This document shows positions 1-8,073 of a stretch of 63,966 bases of DNA, piece by piece (position 1 is the stretch's first letter; every line of letters starts with the position of its first letter). The notes below the pieces were generated by a model that saw only the letters and a list, made by a program, of their open reading frames with translations, had not been told where the DNA came from and searched no databases. Source of the stretch: Clostridium gasigenes (GTDB lineage Bacteria > Bacillota > Clostridia > Clostridiales > Clostridiaceae). A program made the translations under genes and the position numbers. The DNA lies in contig NZ_FNJM01000018.1 of NCBI RefSeq assembly GCF_900104115.1, forward strand, positions 1 through 63,966, read 5' to 3'.

Positions 1-215
1 CGCGATAAATTATCAACTCTCTGTTTTCCTAAAGCCTTAACATCAAATCCTGCATTCCGTAGTATTTCTAATGGCATTTTCCCGGTATTATATTCAGAAA
101 CATAATACTCCTTAAATTCATCTGTATAAGTAATAGCTTTATTACTAGCTTTTTTTACAAATGGATTTACTGATAAATCTTTCAATTGTTCATCTGTAAA
201 ATAGATTCTTCCCAT
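1..215 (-). CDS. IS3-like transposase OrfA (helix-turn-helix protein), truncated by window edge
   Basis: The minus-strand reading frame starts at ATG 215, with an AGGAGG site just upstream, and runs off the left edge after about 71 codons. The product begins MGRIYFTDEQLKDLSVNPFV and continues with a TYTDEFKEYY segment and a FDVKALG helix. This resembles the helix-turn-helix first protein of IS3-type elements in clostridia, which binds the element ends and is fused by frameshifting to the DDE catalytic OrfB. No catalytic part lies inside the window. The family call rests on recalled similarity of the N-terminal segment, and completeness of the element cannot be judged. Confidence 0.65.
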   Translation of the reverse strand, partial: MGRIYFTDEQLKDLSVNPFVKKASNKAITYTDEFKEYYVSEYNTGKMPLEILRNAGFDVKALGKQRVDNLS

Positions 216-256
216 AACTACAATCCTCCTTTAAAATATTTTACAATAAAAAAAGA

Positions 257-321
257 CCCTATAAAATAGAGTCAGTTAAATAAATGTTTAGCACTTTTTT
301 TCTAACTGTCCATTCTATAGG
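257..321. repeat. Imperfect inverted repeat near the insertion-sequence end
   Basis: The arm at 257-278 (CCTATAAAATAGAGTCAGTTA) is repeated in inverted form at 302-321 (CTAACTGTCCATTCTATAGG), with roughly 17 of 19 positions able to pair. It lies just upstream of the transposase start, where the terminal repeat of an IS3-type element is expected. It may be the element end plus a decayed copy, or a hairpin protecting the transposase gene from outside transcription. The rest of 216-545 holds nothing else I recognise. Confidence 0.4.
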
Positions 322-545
322 TACCAGTTTATTTCGGTTAAGCCGTTTTTTATTTATGTTAAAAGGTAAATGGTAAAAATAGTGTAGGTTATCCGTATTT
401 GAGGAATAGATATTTTTAGAGATAACTTATACTAATAATTTAATAGATAAATCTAATTACATAACAAACATTTACATTAATTGGATTGGAAGAATTATTT
501 AAAGTCGAAAAGTAGAATATAATAGCGAATAATTGCAAAAAACAA

Positions 546-574
546 TTTACATGTAAACGTATAAGATATATTAT
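546..574 (+). promoter_or_regulatory. Likely promoter of the mannose-family PTS operon with cre-like site in the spacer
   Basis: TTTACA (546-551) and TATTAT (569-574) are separated by exactly 17 bases, a good sigma-A promoter. The spacer carries ATGTAAACGTATAA (551-564), which matches most of the catabolite-responsive element consensus WTGNAARCGNWWWCA. CcpA binding there would block the polymerase. The distance from the promoter to the first gene is about 170 bases. Confidence 0.45.
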
Positions 575-604
575 GACATTATAACGTTATAACATTATAA
601 CATT
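571..604 (+). promoter_or_regulatory. Tandem palindromic operator candidate (GTTATAAC repeats)
   Basis: Directly downstream of the -10 box three copies of ATTATAAC-like units follow each other. They include the self-complementary octamer GTTATAAC at about 586-593, so the block reads TTATGACATTATAACG then TTATAACATTATAACA. A repeated dyad at the transcription start suits binding of a dimeric repressor. The GntR/UTRA protein at the end of this operon is the natural candidate; this link is inference. Confidence 0.35.
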
Positions 605-745
605 TTTCAAAAAAATAAAGAATCTTTCATATTGAAAGAAACTTTGTTGAAGTTTTAGAAGGATAAAAATAAAAAAAGTCCTTCTAGAATTAATATAAAC
701 GAAACAGTAAAGGTTCATAAAGCATTTATAAAAGGAGGAAGTATA

Positions 746-1171
746 TTGAAAAGTATTATTATTGTAAGTCATGGAACTATAGCTAAAGGTATATACCAAG
801 CTACAAATATGATTTATGGAGACATAAACAATGTAAATTATTTATGTTTAGAGCAGACTATGGGTATTGATTTTTTTAGACAAAAGTTAGATCAGCTTAT
901 TGAGAGTGTAAAAGATGCAGATCAAATAGTTGTACTTGCGGATTTAAAAGGTGGATCACCATATACATCAGCAGTAACATTACTTTCAGAAAAGGGATTA
1001 CTTCAAAAATCAAAAATAATTGCAGGTTTGAATTTACCAATGATTTTGTCGGTATTATTTATTGAGAATGAAATTGGAGATAAAGAAATTAAGGAAATCA
1101 TAAATGAGGCTAAAGAGGGTATTATTGAATTTGAAATACCTGTAGAAGAAAATGAAAATGATGATTTATAG
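746..1171 (+). CDS. PTS mannose/fructose/sorbose family EIIA component
   Basis: A 141-residue cytoplasmic phosphocarrier that takes phosphate from HPr and passes it to EIIB. The start is TTG at 746, set by AAAGGAGGAA eight bases upstream. The family signature SHGTIAKGI near the N terminus holds the phosphorylated histidine (about residue 9), and DLKGGSPYTSA (about 70-80) is the second conserved loop of the EIIA-Man fold. It is the first gene of a tight EIIA-B-C-D operon. Here EIIA is a separate protein, not fused to EIIB as in E. coli ManX. The transported sugar cannot be read from this subunit. Confidence 0.9.
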   Translation: MKSIIIVSHGTIAKGIYQATNMIYGDINNVNYLCLEQTMGIDFFRQKLDQLIESVKDADQIVVLADLKGGSPYTSAVTLLSEKGLLQKSKIIAGLNLPMILSVLFIENEIGDKEIKEIINEAKEGIIEFEIPVEENENDDL

Positions 1172-1183
1172 GAGGGAAAACAA

Positions 1184-1675
1184 ATGGCAATTGAATTTAT
1201 AAGAATAGATGATAGAATAATTCATGGACAAGTGGTTACAAGATGGGCACTAGAAAACCCTTGTGATGGAATAATAGCTGTTAATGATACAGCCGCAGGT
1301 AACCCAATTCTAAAAGCTGCATTAAAAGCTGCCTCAGGAAAGAAAACGTTTATATTTAGTTATGAAGAGTTTTTAGGAAAAATGGAACAGGCAGTAAAAA
1401 GTGATAAGAAATACTTTTTAATAACAAAAGATCCAATCACTATGGCAAAGATACTTGTAGATGAAAATTTACAAGTCGGAATAAAAAACATAAATGTTGG
1501 GCCTCAAAGTGCACGTGAAGGCACTACAAATATTAATAATAACGCTGATATAACTAAAGAAGAAGTAGAGGCTTATGAAAAAATATTTAATAAAGGCTAT
1601 ACAATAGATTTTAGACTTGTACCGGATACAAAAAGCGTTTTATGGAGTAAGGCAAGAAAAAAATTTTATAAGTAA
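1184..1675 (+). CDS. PTS mannose/fructose/sorbose family EIIB component
   Basis: A 163-residue cytoplasmic subunit that phosphorylates the sugar as it leaves EIIC/EIID. The N-terminal motif RIDDRIIHGQVVTRW carries the active-site histidine (about residue 14). Length and the C-terminal VPDTKSVLW segment are normal for the family. A GGAGGG site precedes ATG 1184, twelve bases after the EIIA stop, so the two are translated together. Sugar preference across this family (mannose, fructose, sorbose, N-acetylgalactosamine, gluco-selectosamine and others) varies and is not shown by the motif. Confidence 0.92.
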   Translation: MAIEFIRIDDRIIHGQVVTRWALENPCDGIIAVNDTAAGNPILKAALKAASGKKTFIFSYEEFLGKMEQAVKSDKKYFLITKDPITMAKILVDENLQVGIKNINVGPQSAREGTTNINNNADITKEEVEAYEKIFNKGYTIDFRLVPDTKSVLWSKARKKFYK

Positions 1676-1699
1676 TATAAAATAGAGGGAGGAAAAATC

Positions 1700-2515
1700 A
1701 TGGAAGTAAATATTATTCAAGTTCTTCTAATTTCAGTGTTATCTTACTTAGGAGCATTATCAGTCCCTTGGTTCCTTGGAATATCAGGTGGATGGTATAC
1801 GCTAAGTAGACCATTAGTATCAGGATTTTTAATTGGTCTTATTTTAGGAGATGTATCTACGGGAATTATCGTAGGAGTAGCAGTTCAAGTTGTTTACATT
1901 GCACTTGTTACACCAGGTGGACAAATGCCACAGGATTTAAATGCAGCAGCTTATATAGGTGTTACACTTGGGGTTATATCAGTTAAGGGTGGAGCTACTG
2001 TAGCATCAGCTGTAGCAATAGCAACTGCAGTAGGCGCAGTTGGTACAATATTCTTTAACTTTATGATGTTAGTTAATTCATACTGGAATCATAAAGCAAT
2101 AGCATGTATAGAGAAAGGTGATTTAAAGGGTTTAAAATTTAATCACTTAATAGGCCCTCAAATAACTAATTTCTTATTACGTGTGATTCCAACATTTATA
2201 GTTATATATTTTGGTGCAGCTATAGCAGCAAATATAATAAACTTATTCCCAGTTACTTCATTTACAATGCGTACATTAACAGCTTTAGGAGGAATGTTAC
2301 CAGCTGTAGGAGTTGCAATACTTTTAAGACAGGTAACTAAAAAAGATTTTGAATTAATATATTTCTTGTTTGGATTTATTTTAATTGCTGCATTAAAGAT
2401 AAATATGATTTCATTGGCAATAGTAGGAGCATTTTTCGCAGTTTTAAATTTCAAGTACACAACTCAAACTGTTGTAGTTGCAGAGAATGCTTCAGATGAA
2501 GAGGAGGAACTATAA
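1700..2515 (+). CDS. PTS mannose/fructose/sorbose family EIIC component
   Basis: A 271-residue polytopic membrane subunit that forms the sugar pathway with EIID. The protein is hydrophobic almost throughout, with many Gly/Ala-rich segments. The conserved motif VYIALVTPGGQMPQDLNAAA (about 70-90) is typical of EIIC-Man/Sor. The C terminus ends in an acidic tail (ASDEEEEL) that overlaps the Shine-Dalgarno of the next gene. It begins 24 bases after EIIB with a GAGGGAGG site. Confidence 0.92.
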   Translation: MEVNIIQVLLISVLSYLGALSVPWFLGISGGWYTLSRPLVSGFLIGLILGDVSTGIIVGVAVQVVYIALVTPGGQMPQDLNAAAYIGVTLGVISVKGGATVASAVAIATAVGAVGTIFFNFMMLVNSYWNHKAIACIEKGDLKGLKFNHLIGPQITNFLLRVIPTFIVIYFGAAIAANIINLFPVTSFTMRTLTALGGMLPAVGVAILLRQVTKKDFELIYFLFGFILIAALKINMISLAIVGAFFAVLNFKYTTQTVVVAENASDEEEEL

Positions 2516-2516
2516 G

Positions 2517-3338
2517 ATGGGAGATAAAATTAAAAAATTAGACAAAGCTACCTTAAGAAAATCTTGGTGGGCATGGTACACTGGAAATTTAAGCTCTATG
2601 TCATTTGAATGGTTAGAATCTTTTGGGTTTGCTGTATCAATGATTCCCGTAATAAAGAAATTATATGGTGATGATAAGGAAGAAGAATTAAAGGCTTTGA
2701 AAAGACATTCATCATTTTATAATACTGAACCTCAATTAGGATCAGTAATAAATGGTATTGTGTGTGGGTTAGAAGAAGAACGTGCAAATGGTGCTGATAT
2801 TGATGACGAAGTAATAAATGGTATTAAGATAGGACTTATGGGGCCTTTGGCAGGCATAGGTGATGCTATGATACCTGGTATGTATATTCCATTATTACTT
2901 TCAATAGCAATGGGATTAGCTGAAGGTGGAAATCCTTTAGGTCCAATATTTTATATAGTAACTTTCTTAACAACAATAACAGCTCTTAGCTATTTCGTTT
3001 TCTTAAAAGGTTATAACTTGGGTACAAAATCTGTAAATTTAATTGTTGGTGAAACGGCTCAACGTGCACGTGAATCTTTTAATTTATTAGGTTCTATAGT
3101 AGTTGGTGGAGTAGCTGCATCATATGTAAATGTAACTACTGCATTACAAATTCCAACAGGTGCTGAAAAAAACCTTGTTGTAATGGATGTTTTAAATGGA
3201 ATATTTCCTAAAATTCTACCATTACTATTAGTTATATTTTGTTGGTTCTTAATGTCAAAGAAAAAGATGTCACCAATTAAGGTTATGGGTGTATTAGTTG
3301 GATTAGCTATTGTAGGTGTAGCTGCAAAATTCTTCTAA
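2517..3338 (+). CDS. PTS mannose/fructose/sorbose family EIID component
   Basis: A 273-residue membrane subunit unique to the mannose PTS family. ATG 2517 is chosen over an upstream in-frame ATG at 2478 because GAGGAGG (2501-2507) lies at the right distance and the protein then begins MGDKIKKLDKATLRKSWWAW, the usual EIID start. The family motifs EWLESFGFAVSMIPVIKKLY, FYNTEPQLGSVI and GLMGPLAGIGDAM are all present. The start lies one base past the EIIC stop, indicating coupled translation. Confidence 0.92.
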   Translation: MGDKIKKLDKATLRKSWWAWYTGNLSSMSFEWLESFGFAVSMIPVIKKLYGDDKEEELKALKRHSSFYNTEPQLGSVINGIVCGLEEERANGADIDDEVINGIKIGLMGPLAGIGDAMIPGMYIPLLLSIAMGLAEGGNPLGPIFYIVTFLTTITALSYFVFLKGYNLGTKSVNLIVGETAQRARESFNLLGSIVVGGVAASYVNVTTALQIPTGAEKNLVVMDVLNGIFPKILPLLLVIFCWFLMSKKKMSPIKVMGVLVGLAIVGVAAKFF

Positions 3339-3349
3339 TATAATATTTG

Positions 3350-3382
3350 GATGAGATTGAGATTATTCATCTCAATCTCATC
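3350..3382 (+). terminator. Stem-loop after the PTS genes
   Basis: GATGAGATTGAGAT, a five-base loop (TATTC), then ATCTCAATCTCATC forms a perfect 14-bp stem. It is followed only by AATTTTAAT, not a clean U-run, so it may lower rather than end transcription into the downstream isomerase genes, or protect the 3' end of the PTS message. Confidence 0.6.
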
Positions 3383-3411
3383 AATTTTAATAAAAGACAA
3401 AGGGTGAGAGT

Positions 3412-3666
3412 ATGAATAAAAAACAAGATATTTTAAAGAAATACAGTATGTTTTTAAAAGCTAAAAAAATACTTGTAGTATTAGCAACAATAGCATCTTT
3501 ATCTTTAATAGCATACGTTAGTGCTTACAAAATGGACATAAAATTTGCGCCGATTTTAATGATTATAAGTATTATTTGTACAGGTTTATTTTTAGTATTG
3601 TGGATATCAATAAAACCTATGAAGAAACACATATTAGAAATTATAAAGGAACAGCAAGGAAAGTAA
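3412..3666 (+). CDS. Small membrane protein of unknown function
   Basis: An 84-residue protein with a GGGTGAG site before ATG 3412. It has a basic N terminus (about 1-20), two hydrophobic segments (about 21-40, ILVVLATIASLSLIAYVSAY, and about 48-66, APILMIISIICTGLFLVLWI), and a basic tail. I do not recognise a family. It sits between the PTS genes and the isomerase-like genes, after a stem-loop, and could belong to the same transcript at lower level. Confidence 0.65.
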   Translation: MNKKQDILKKYSMFLKAKKILVVLATIASLSLIAYVSAYKMDIKFAPILMIISIICTGLFLVLWISIKPMKKHILEIIKEQQGK

Positions 3667-3784
3667 AAAACAACACATTAGATTCATTGGGGGTTTAGTT
3701 GTTTATTAAATAGAAAGTAACAATATTTCTATGATTGTATAGAGTAATTAATATAAAAAAATATTTGAAATGGATGTGGTATAA

Positions 3785-4564
3785 ATGGAATTTAATCCAG
3801 GGTTTGATATAATGCCAAATTATGAGCCGTTTAGTTTTGCCTATGGAAAGGGTATTTTTGGACCAAAAGTTGAAAATAGAAAATTAGATGATATAAGAAA
3901 GAGTTTAAAAGAGCCTAATTGCATAGGTCCTGATGTTGTTTATTCAATAGCAATGGATGTTGGAAAAGAAAAAGATAAAGAAACAATGTTAAAAAGGAAT
4001 TTATTATTTGGTGTAGTAACTTATGCTGCAGGAAAATTAGGAAATGAGCCGGTAAGATCACAGGGGCATGTGCATGACGTATCAAAGTCTTGCAATAGTT
4101 CAACGCCAGAAGTGTATGAAATATGGAATGGAAAAGCAGTGATTTATATGCAGGAAAATACAAAAGATAATCCCGGTAGATGTTTTGCGGTTTTTGCAGA
4201 AGCTGGTGATGTTGTAATAGTTCCACCTTATTGGGCACATTATACAGTTAGTGCAGATAAAGAAATTCCATTAACTTTTGGAGCTTGGTGTGTACGAGAT
4301 TTTGGGTTTGATTATAAAGAAATAAGAGAACATAAGGGGTTAGCATATTTCCCAATAATTAATGATGAAGGGCGTATAGATTGGATTCATAATGAAAATT
4401 ATGAAAAATCAAAATTAATAGTAAAAAATGCTAGAGAATATAAAGAATTTTCCATAGAAAAAGGAGTTCCTATTTATAATCAGTTTGAAGAAACTCCAGA
4501 TAAATTTATATTTGTATCATATCCAGGAATAAGTAAAGATAAATGGGAAAATTTTAATCCATAG
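3785..4564 (+). CDS. Cupin-type glucose-6-phosphate isomerase-like protein
   Basis: A 259-residue protein of the cupin-fold phosphoglucose isomerase family (GPI, first known from archaea), unrelated to the classical Pgi. The metal-binding cupin motif is visible as RSQGHVHDV (about 93-101) followed by PEVYEIWNGKAVIYM, and a second cupin segment VIVPPYWAHYTVS (about 145-157) supplies the later histidine. Compared with the roughly 190-residue archaeal enzymes it has an extra C-terminal part of about 80 residues. Placed after a PTS it probably isomerises an incoming sugar phosphate, but the exact substrate is unknown. Confidence 0.75.
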   Translation: MEFNPGFDIMPNYEPFSFAYGKGIFGPKVENRKLDDIRKSLKEPNCIGPDVVYSIAMDVGKEKDKETMLKRNLLFGVVTYAAGKLGNEPVRSQGHVHDVSKSCNSSTPEVYEIWNGKAVIYMQENTKDNPGRCFAVFAEAGDVVIVPPYWAHYTVSADKEIPLTFGAWCVRDFGFDYKEIREHKGLAYFPIINDEGRIDWIHNENYEKSKLIVKNAREYKEFSIEKGVPIYNQFEETPDKFIFVSYPGISKDKWENFNP

Positions 4565-4580
4565 AAAGGGGCGCGTTATT

Positions 4581-5132
4581 ATGAAGATAATAGAGCCAAG
4601 AGCATGGCATGAAATGATAGAAGGTGTTTTGACAGGAGATAATGTAAAACATTATAAAAAATATTTAGAGGAAGTTAAAAATATTTATAAAGATAGTGAT
4701 GGTACAGATTTAAGTACCCTTGTGTATGAGGTTTATTCTTATTCTGAAGGGGAAGAAAAGAAAGCAGGCAATTTGTTTTGGGGACTTACAGTTATGTATC
4801 CTGTTTATTTAAATGGTGAATGTAACATGACAAGAGGTCATTTTCATGAAGATACAGATTGTGCAGAATTCTATTTTGGGTTAGAGGGAGAAGGTTTGCT
4901 GCTCTTAATGAATAAGGCTGGGGATATGTGGGCAGAAAAAATATCTAAAGGGTCATTACATCATATTGATGGAGAGATTGCCCATAGAATTGTAAATATT
5001 GGTGATGATGTATTAAAAGTGGGGGCATGTTGGCCAACTACTTCGGGACATGATTACAAATCAATTGAAAATAAACAGTTTCCATATAGAATATTTAAAA
5101 ATAATGACGAAATTGAATTTTTTAAAATATAA
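4581..5132 (+). CDS. Second cupin glucose-6-phosphate isomerase family protein
   Basis: A 183-residue cupin, close in size to known cupin phosphoglucose isomerases. The metal site is read from MTRGHFHEDTDCAEFYFGLEGEG (about 84-106), with GHFH and the downstream glutamate, and from IDGEIAHRIVNIGDD (later histidine). It begins 16 bases after the previous cupin gene with a GGGG-containing site, so it is co-translated. It is a paralogue of the preceding protein with low similarity. Two different isomerase-like cupins in one operon imply two isomerisation steps, or one active and one sensory protein. Confidence 0.75.
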   Translation: MKIIEPRAWHEMIEGVLTGDNVKHYKKYLEEVKNIYKDSDGTDLSTLVYEVYSYSEGEEKKAGNLFWGLTVMYPVYLNGECNMTRGHFHEDTDCAEFYFGLEGEGLLLLMNKAGDMWAEKISKGSLHHIDGEIAHRIVNIGDDVLKVGACWPTTSGHDYKSIENKQFPYRIFKNNDEIEFFKI

Positions 5133-5155
5133 ATGTTGGATAAGGAGAAAAAACT

Positions 5156-6913
5156 ATGGATTATAAAGAGCGAATTTCTAATTATGATAAAGAACCAGAA
5201 GTAATTATAAAAGGTTTTGAAAATAAAGTATGGACAGGATACGAGCAAATAATAAATGAAATTAAAAGTAAGATAGATAAGAAAAAATACATTTTAACTT
5301 TGGATTGTTATCCTGGAGTAAGAGATGAAGAGGTTATGAGTGCATTTATTAATGGATTAAACCCAAGTTGTGTGATAAAAAGTGAAGATGTTTTTTATGA
5401 TGGGGAAAATATAACAAACTTAATTGAAAAAAACCTAACGGATGATAGGGTTTTTGGAATGATGTATTATGGAGAAATAGATGATTTTATAAATAAAGAA
5501 AAACTAAATGAGGCAAAGGAAAAACTAGAAGAAATAGAAGAGGGCATAGTTATTGTTTATGGAGTTGCTGCAAGCAAGATTGCTAAAGGAGATACACTTA
5601 TTTATTTAGATTTAGCAAGATGGGAAATTCAACAAAGGTACAGAAAAAAAGAATTAGGAAATTATAAAATAAAGAACCTTGAAGAAGATACACTGAAAAA
5701 ATACAAAAGGGCATTTTTCATAGAATGGAGAGTTGCAGATAGACATAAGAAAGAATTATATGATGGAATAGAGTATTTATTAGATACTAATATATATGAT
5801 AATCCTAAAATGGTTAGTGGAGATGGTTTTAGGGCAGGATTAATTGAAGCAACGAAACGTCCTTTCAGAGTTGTACCGTATTTTGATACAGGAATATGGG
5901 GTGGACAATGGATGAAAGAAGTATGTGATTTAGATAGAAGTAAAGAAAATTTTGCTTGGTGCTTTGATGGAGTGCCGGAAGAAAATAGTTTATTTTTAAG
6001 ATATGGCGAAGTAAGAATAGAGGTACCTTCATTGAATGTTGTCTTATATAGACCAAAAGAATTATTAGGAGAAAAGGTTTATGATAGGTTTGGAGCTGAG
6101 TTTCCAATAAGATTTGATTTTCTTGATACAATTGAAGGTGGAAATTTGAGTTTACAGGTACATCCAGTAACACAGTATATGCAAGAAAATTTCGGAATGA
6201 AGTATACTCAAGATGAGAGTTACTATATTTTAGATGCAAAAGAGGATGCTTGTGTGTATTTAGGAGTAAAAGATGGAATTGAAAAAGATGAAATGATAAA
6301 TGATTTACAAAGAGCAGAAAATGGAGAGATTTCATTTGATGCAGAAAAATATATAAATAAATTTCCAGCTGAAAAGCACGATCACTTTTTAATTCCAGCA
6401 GGAACAATTCATTGTTCAGGAAAAAATAGTATGGTACTTGAAATTAGTGCAACACCATATATATTTACATTCAAACTTTGGGATTGGGGAAGATTGGGAT
6501 TAGATGGAATTCCAAGACCTATACATGTTAACCACGGTAAAAATGTAATAGATTGGGATAGAAGAACTGAGTGGGTAAAAAATAATTTGGTAAACAAAAT
6601 AGAACTTATAAAAGATGATGGCAAAGTTAAAGAGGAAAAAACAGGTCTTCATGAATTAGAATTTATAGAGACAAGAAGAATTTGGTTTAGTGAAAAAACT
6701 TTATTTGATACGGATAAAGGAGTTAATGTTTTAAATCTTATTGAAGGTGATGAGGCTGTAGTGGAAAGTGTTGATAATACTTTTGAACCATTCATAGTGC
6801 ATTATGCAGAAACATTTATTATGCCTGCAAATGTTTCTAAATACACAATAACACCTATAGGAAAAAGTGTCGGAAAAAAAATAGCAGTTATAAAGGCTTA
6901 TGTAAGATTTTAA
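5156..6913 (+). CDS. Fusion: kinase-like N-terminal domain plus class I mannose-6-phosphate isomerase
   Basis: A 585-residue protein, about 250 longer than a single-domain type I mannose-6-phosphate isomerase. Residues about 235-585 carry the isomerase: NLSLQVHP (zinc-binding Gln and His, about 327-334), ESYYIL (zinc-binding Glu), and HDHFLIPAGTIHCSG (zinc-binding His, catalytic region). Residues 1-220 look like a nucleoside/uridine kinase-type Rossmann fold (strands KYILTLDCYPG, GIVIVYG, GDTLIYLDLARWEIQQRYRKK), but the P-loop Gly-Lys-Ser/Thr is missing: at that place it reads CYPGVRDEEV. The domain may bind sugar or nucleotide without catalysis. The gene follows the two cupin isomerases by 23 bases, preceded by AAGGAG. 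Confidence 0.8.
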   Translation: MDYKERISNYDKEPEVIIKGFENKVWTGYEQIINEIKSKIDKKKYILTLDCYPGVRDEEVMSAFINGLNPSCVIKSEDVFYDGENITNLIEKNLTDDRVFGMMYYGEIDDFINKEKLNEAKEKLEEIEEGIVIVYGVAASKIAKGDTLIYLDLARWEIQQRYRKKELGNYKIKNLEEDTLKKYKRAFFIEWRVADRHKKELYDGIEYLLDTNIYDNPKMVSGDGFRAGLIEATKRPFRVVPYFDTGIWGGQWMKEVCDLDRSKENFAWCFDGVPEENSLFLRYGEVRIEVPSLNVVLYRPKELLGEKVYDRFGAEFPIRFDFLDTIEGGNLSLQVHPVTQYMQENFGMKYTQDESYYILDAKEDACVYLGVKDGIEKDEMINDLQRAENGEISFDAEKYINKFPAEKHDHFLIPAGTIHCSGKNSMVLEISATPYIFTFKLWDWGRLGLDGIPRPIHVNHGKNVIDWDRRTEWVKNNLVNKIELIKDDGKVKEEKTGLHELEFIETRRIWFSEKTLFDTDKGVNVLNLIEGDEAVVESVDNTFEPFIVHYAETFIMPANVSKYTITPIGKSVGKKIAVIKAYVRF

Positions 6914-6983
6914 AATAATGTAGAAATATAGACAAAAAACTGATAAAATATACATAGGTATATTTAAGGAAAGAGGTGACGTT

Positions 6984-7709
6984 TTGAAGCTCGATTATAG
7001 TAAAGGAGCCTCACCACTATATTATCAAATAAAAGGGTTCCTGGAAAAAAAGATAATAGATGAAGAGTATTCACAAGGAGATATACTCCCGTCTGAATTA
7101 GAACTTCAAGAAACATTTAATGTTAGTAGAATAACGGTAAGACAAGCGATAAATGATCTTGTAAATGAGGGGTATCTTTTAAGAACTAGAGGAAAAGGAA
7201 CAAGTGTTATATTTAATAAAATTGAAGAACCTTTAAGTAGAATAATGAGTTTTACAGAAGAAATGAGAATGAAAGGGCTTGAGCCCTCTACAAAATTCAT
7301 TAAAATTGATATAGTAAAATCAAATAAGCTTATAGCAAAAAAAATAAATATAACTGAAGGTGAAGAAGTTTATAAAATTGAAAGATTAAGATATGTTAAT
7401 AACCAGCCAATGGTACTTTTTATAACATATCTAAAAAGAGAGTTAAATTTATCTTTAGATATAGATCAATATACTGGCTCTTTATATGAACTTTTAAATG
7501 AAAAAAATGGTATAGTAGTTTCTAGAACTAAAGAATATTTTGAAGCTGTGGCAGTAGATAAAGATATTAGGGGGCACTTAAAAATAGAAGAAGGTACTCC
7601 CGTGTTAAAAAGGACTAGAATATCATTTGATTCAAATGGAAATAATTTAGAATATACGATTTGTTATTATAGAGCTGATAAATACAGGTACTTAGTTGAA
7701 ATAGGATAA
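6984..7709 (+). CDS. GntR family (HutC-type) transcriptional regulator with UTRA domain
   Basis: A 241-residue regulator starting at TTG 6984 behind AAAGAGGTGA. The N-terminal winged helix (about 5-70) has the classic segment LPSELELQETFNVSRITVRQ, then TRGKGTSV. Residues about 95-235 form the UTRA effector domain (YKIERLRYVNNQPMVL, TPVLKRTRISFD) that usually binds a phosphorylated sugar. It sits at the end of the PTS/isomerase operon and most likely represses it, with the effector being the imported sugar phosphate. The ATTATAAC-repeat block at 571-604 is a candidate operator. Confidence 0.9.
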   Translation: MKLDYSKGASPLYYQIKGFLEKKIIDEEYSQGDILPSELELQETFNVSRITVRQAINDLVNEGYLLRTRGKGTSVIFNKIEEPLSRIMSFTEEMRMKGLEPSTKFIKIDIVKSNKLIAKKINITEGEEVYKIERLRYVNNQPMVLFITYLKRELNLSLDIDQYTGSLYELLNEKNGIVVSRTKEYFEAVAVDKDIRGHLKIEEGTPVLKRTRISFDSNGNNLEYTICYYRADKYRYLVEIG

Positions 7710-7711
7710 TA

Positions 7712-7778
7712 GCAGAAACTCCCTGAGAGGGCTAACGATTCCAAGTATAGTTTCAATAACTATATTTAGATGAGTGAT
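7712..7778 (+). other. Unexplained structured stretch after the GntR gene
   Basis: Between the GntR stop and the terminator there is a short hairpin CCCTGAGAGGG (7721-7731), then GATTCC, then a second hairpin AAGTATAGTTTCAATAACTATATTT (7743-7767; stem about 9 bp). The order of small stems before a strong terminator looks like a cis-regulatory RNA, but I could not match it to TPP, SAM, c-di-GMP, purine, fluoride, glycine or M-box consensus. It may simply be a 3' UTR. Confidence 0.25.
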
Positions 7779-7816
7779 ACTACGATAGAATTAAATATTC
7801 TATCGTAGTTTTTTTT
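7779..7816 (+). terminator. Strong intrinsic terminator after the GntR gene
   Basis: ACTACGATAGAAT, loop TAAAT, ATTCTATCGTAGT gives a perfect 13-bp stem followed by eight T. It ends the PTS/isomerase/GntR transcript, or the unexplained structured stretch just upstream if that is a leader. Confidence 0.9.
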
Positions 7817-8073
7817 GTATGTCCAGGGATGTGTAAAGGCTTGTCGTAGGGTTAAATTTTAAATAAGCTAAATATGGAGATAGCTATAAATCTAACATTA
7901 AATTTGGGGATAGTGGTTCATGAACCTATATATATGGTTGTAAAGTAAAATTAAAGTGTTTATTTTTTACTTTAGTGTGTGAAAATCTTACTTTTAAAAA
8001 ATATCTGTAAATGGTTACTGTAAAATAAGTTTATAGTTAAGAACTACAAATTTAATTAGGGGGATGTTTAATT
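7817..8073 (+). promoter_or_regulatory. Leader and promoter region of the ABC importer operon
   Basis: No gene is visible. The stretch holds a perfect 12-base palindrome GGTTCATGAACC (7915-7926) and a hairpin TAAAGTAAAA / TTTTACTTTA (about 7939-7974). The importer start has a GGGGG site. The palindrome is a candidate binding site for the operon's response regulator or another dimeric regulator; no supporting second copy was found nearby. Confidence 0.3.

Noticed and set aside
587..799. Minus-strand open frame opposite the EIIA leader
   Set aside because: Composed of repeated Phe, Tyr, Asn codons from AT-rich sequence, no SD, and overlaps the promoter and first codons of the EIIA gene.
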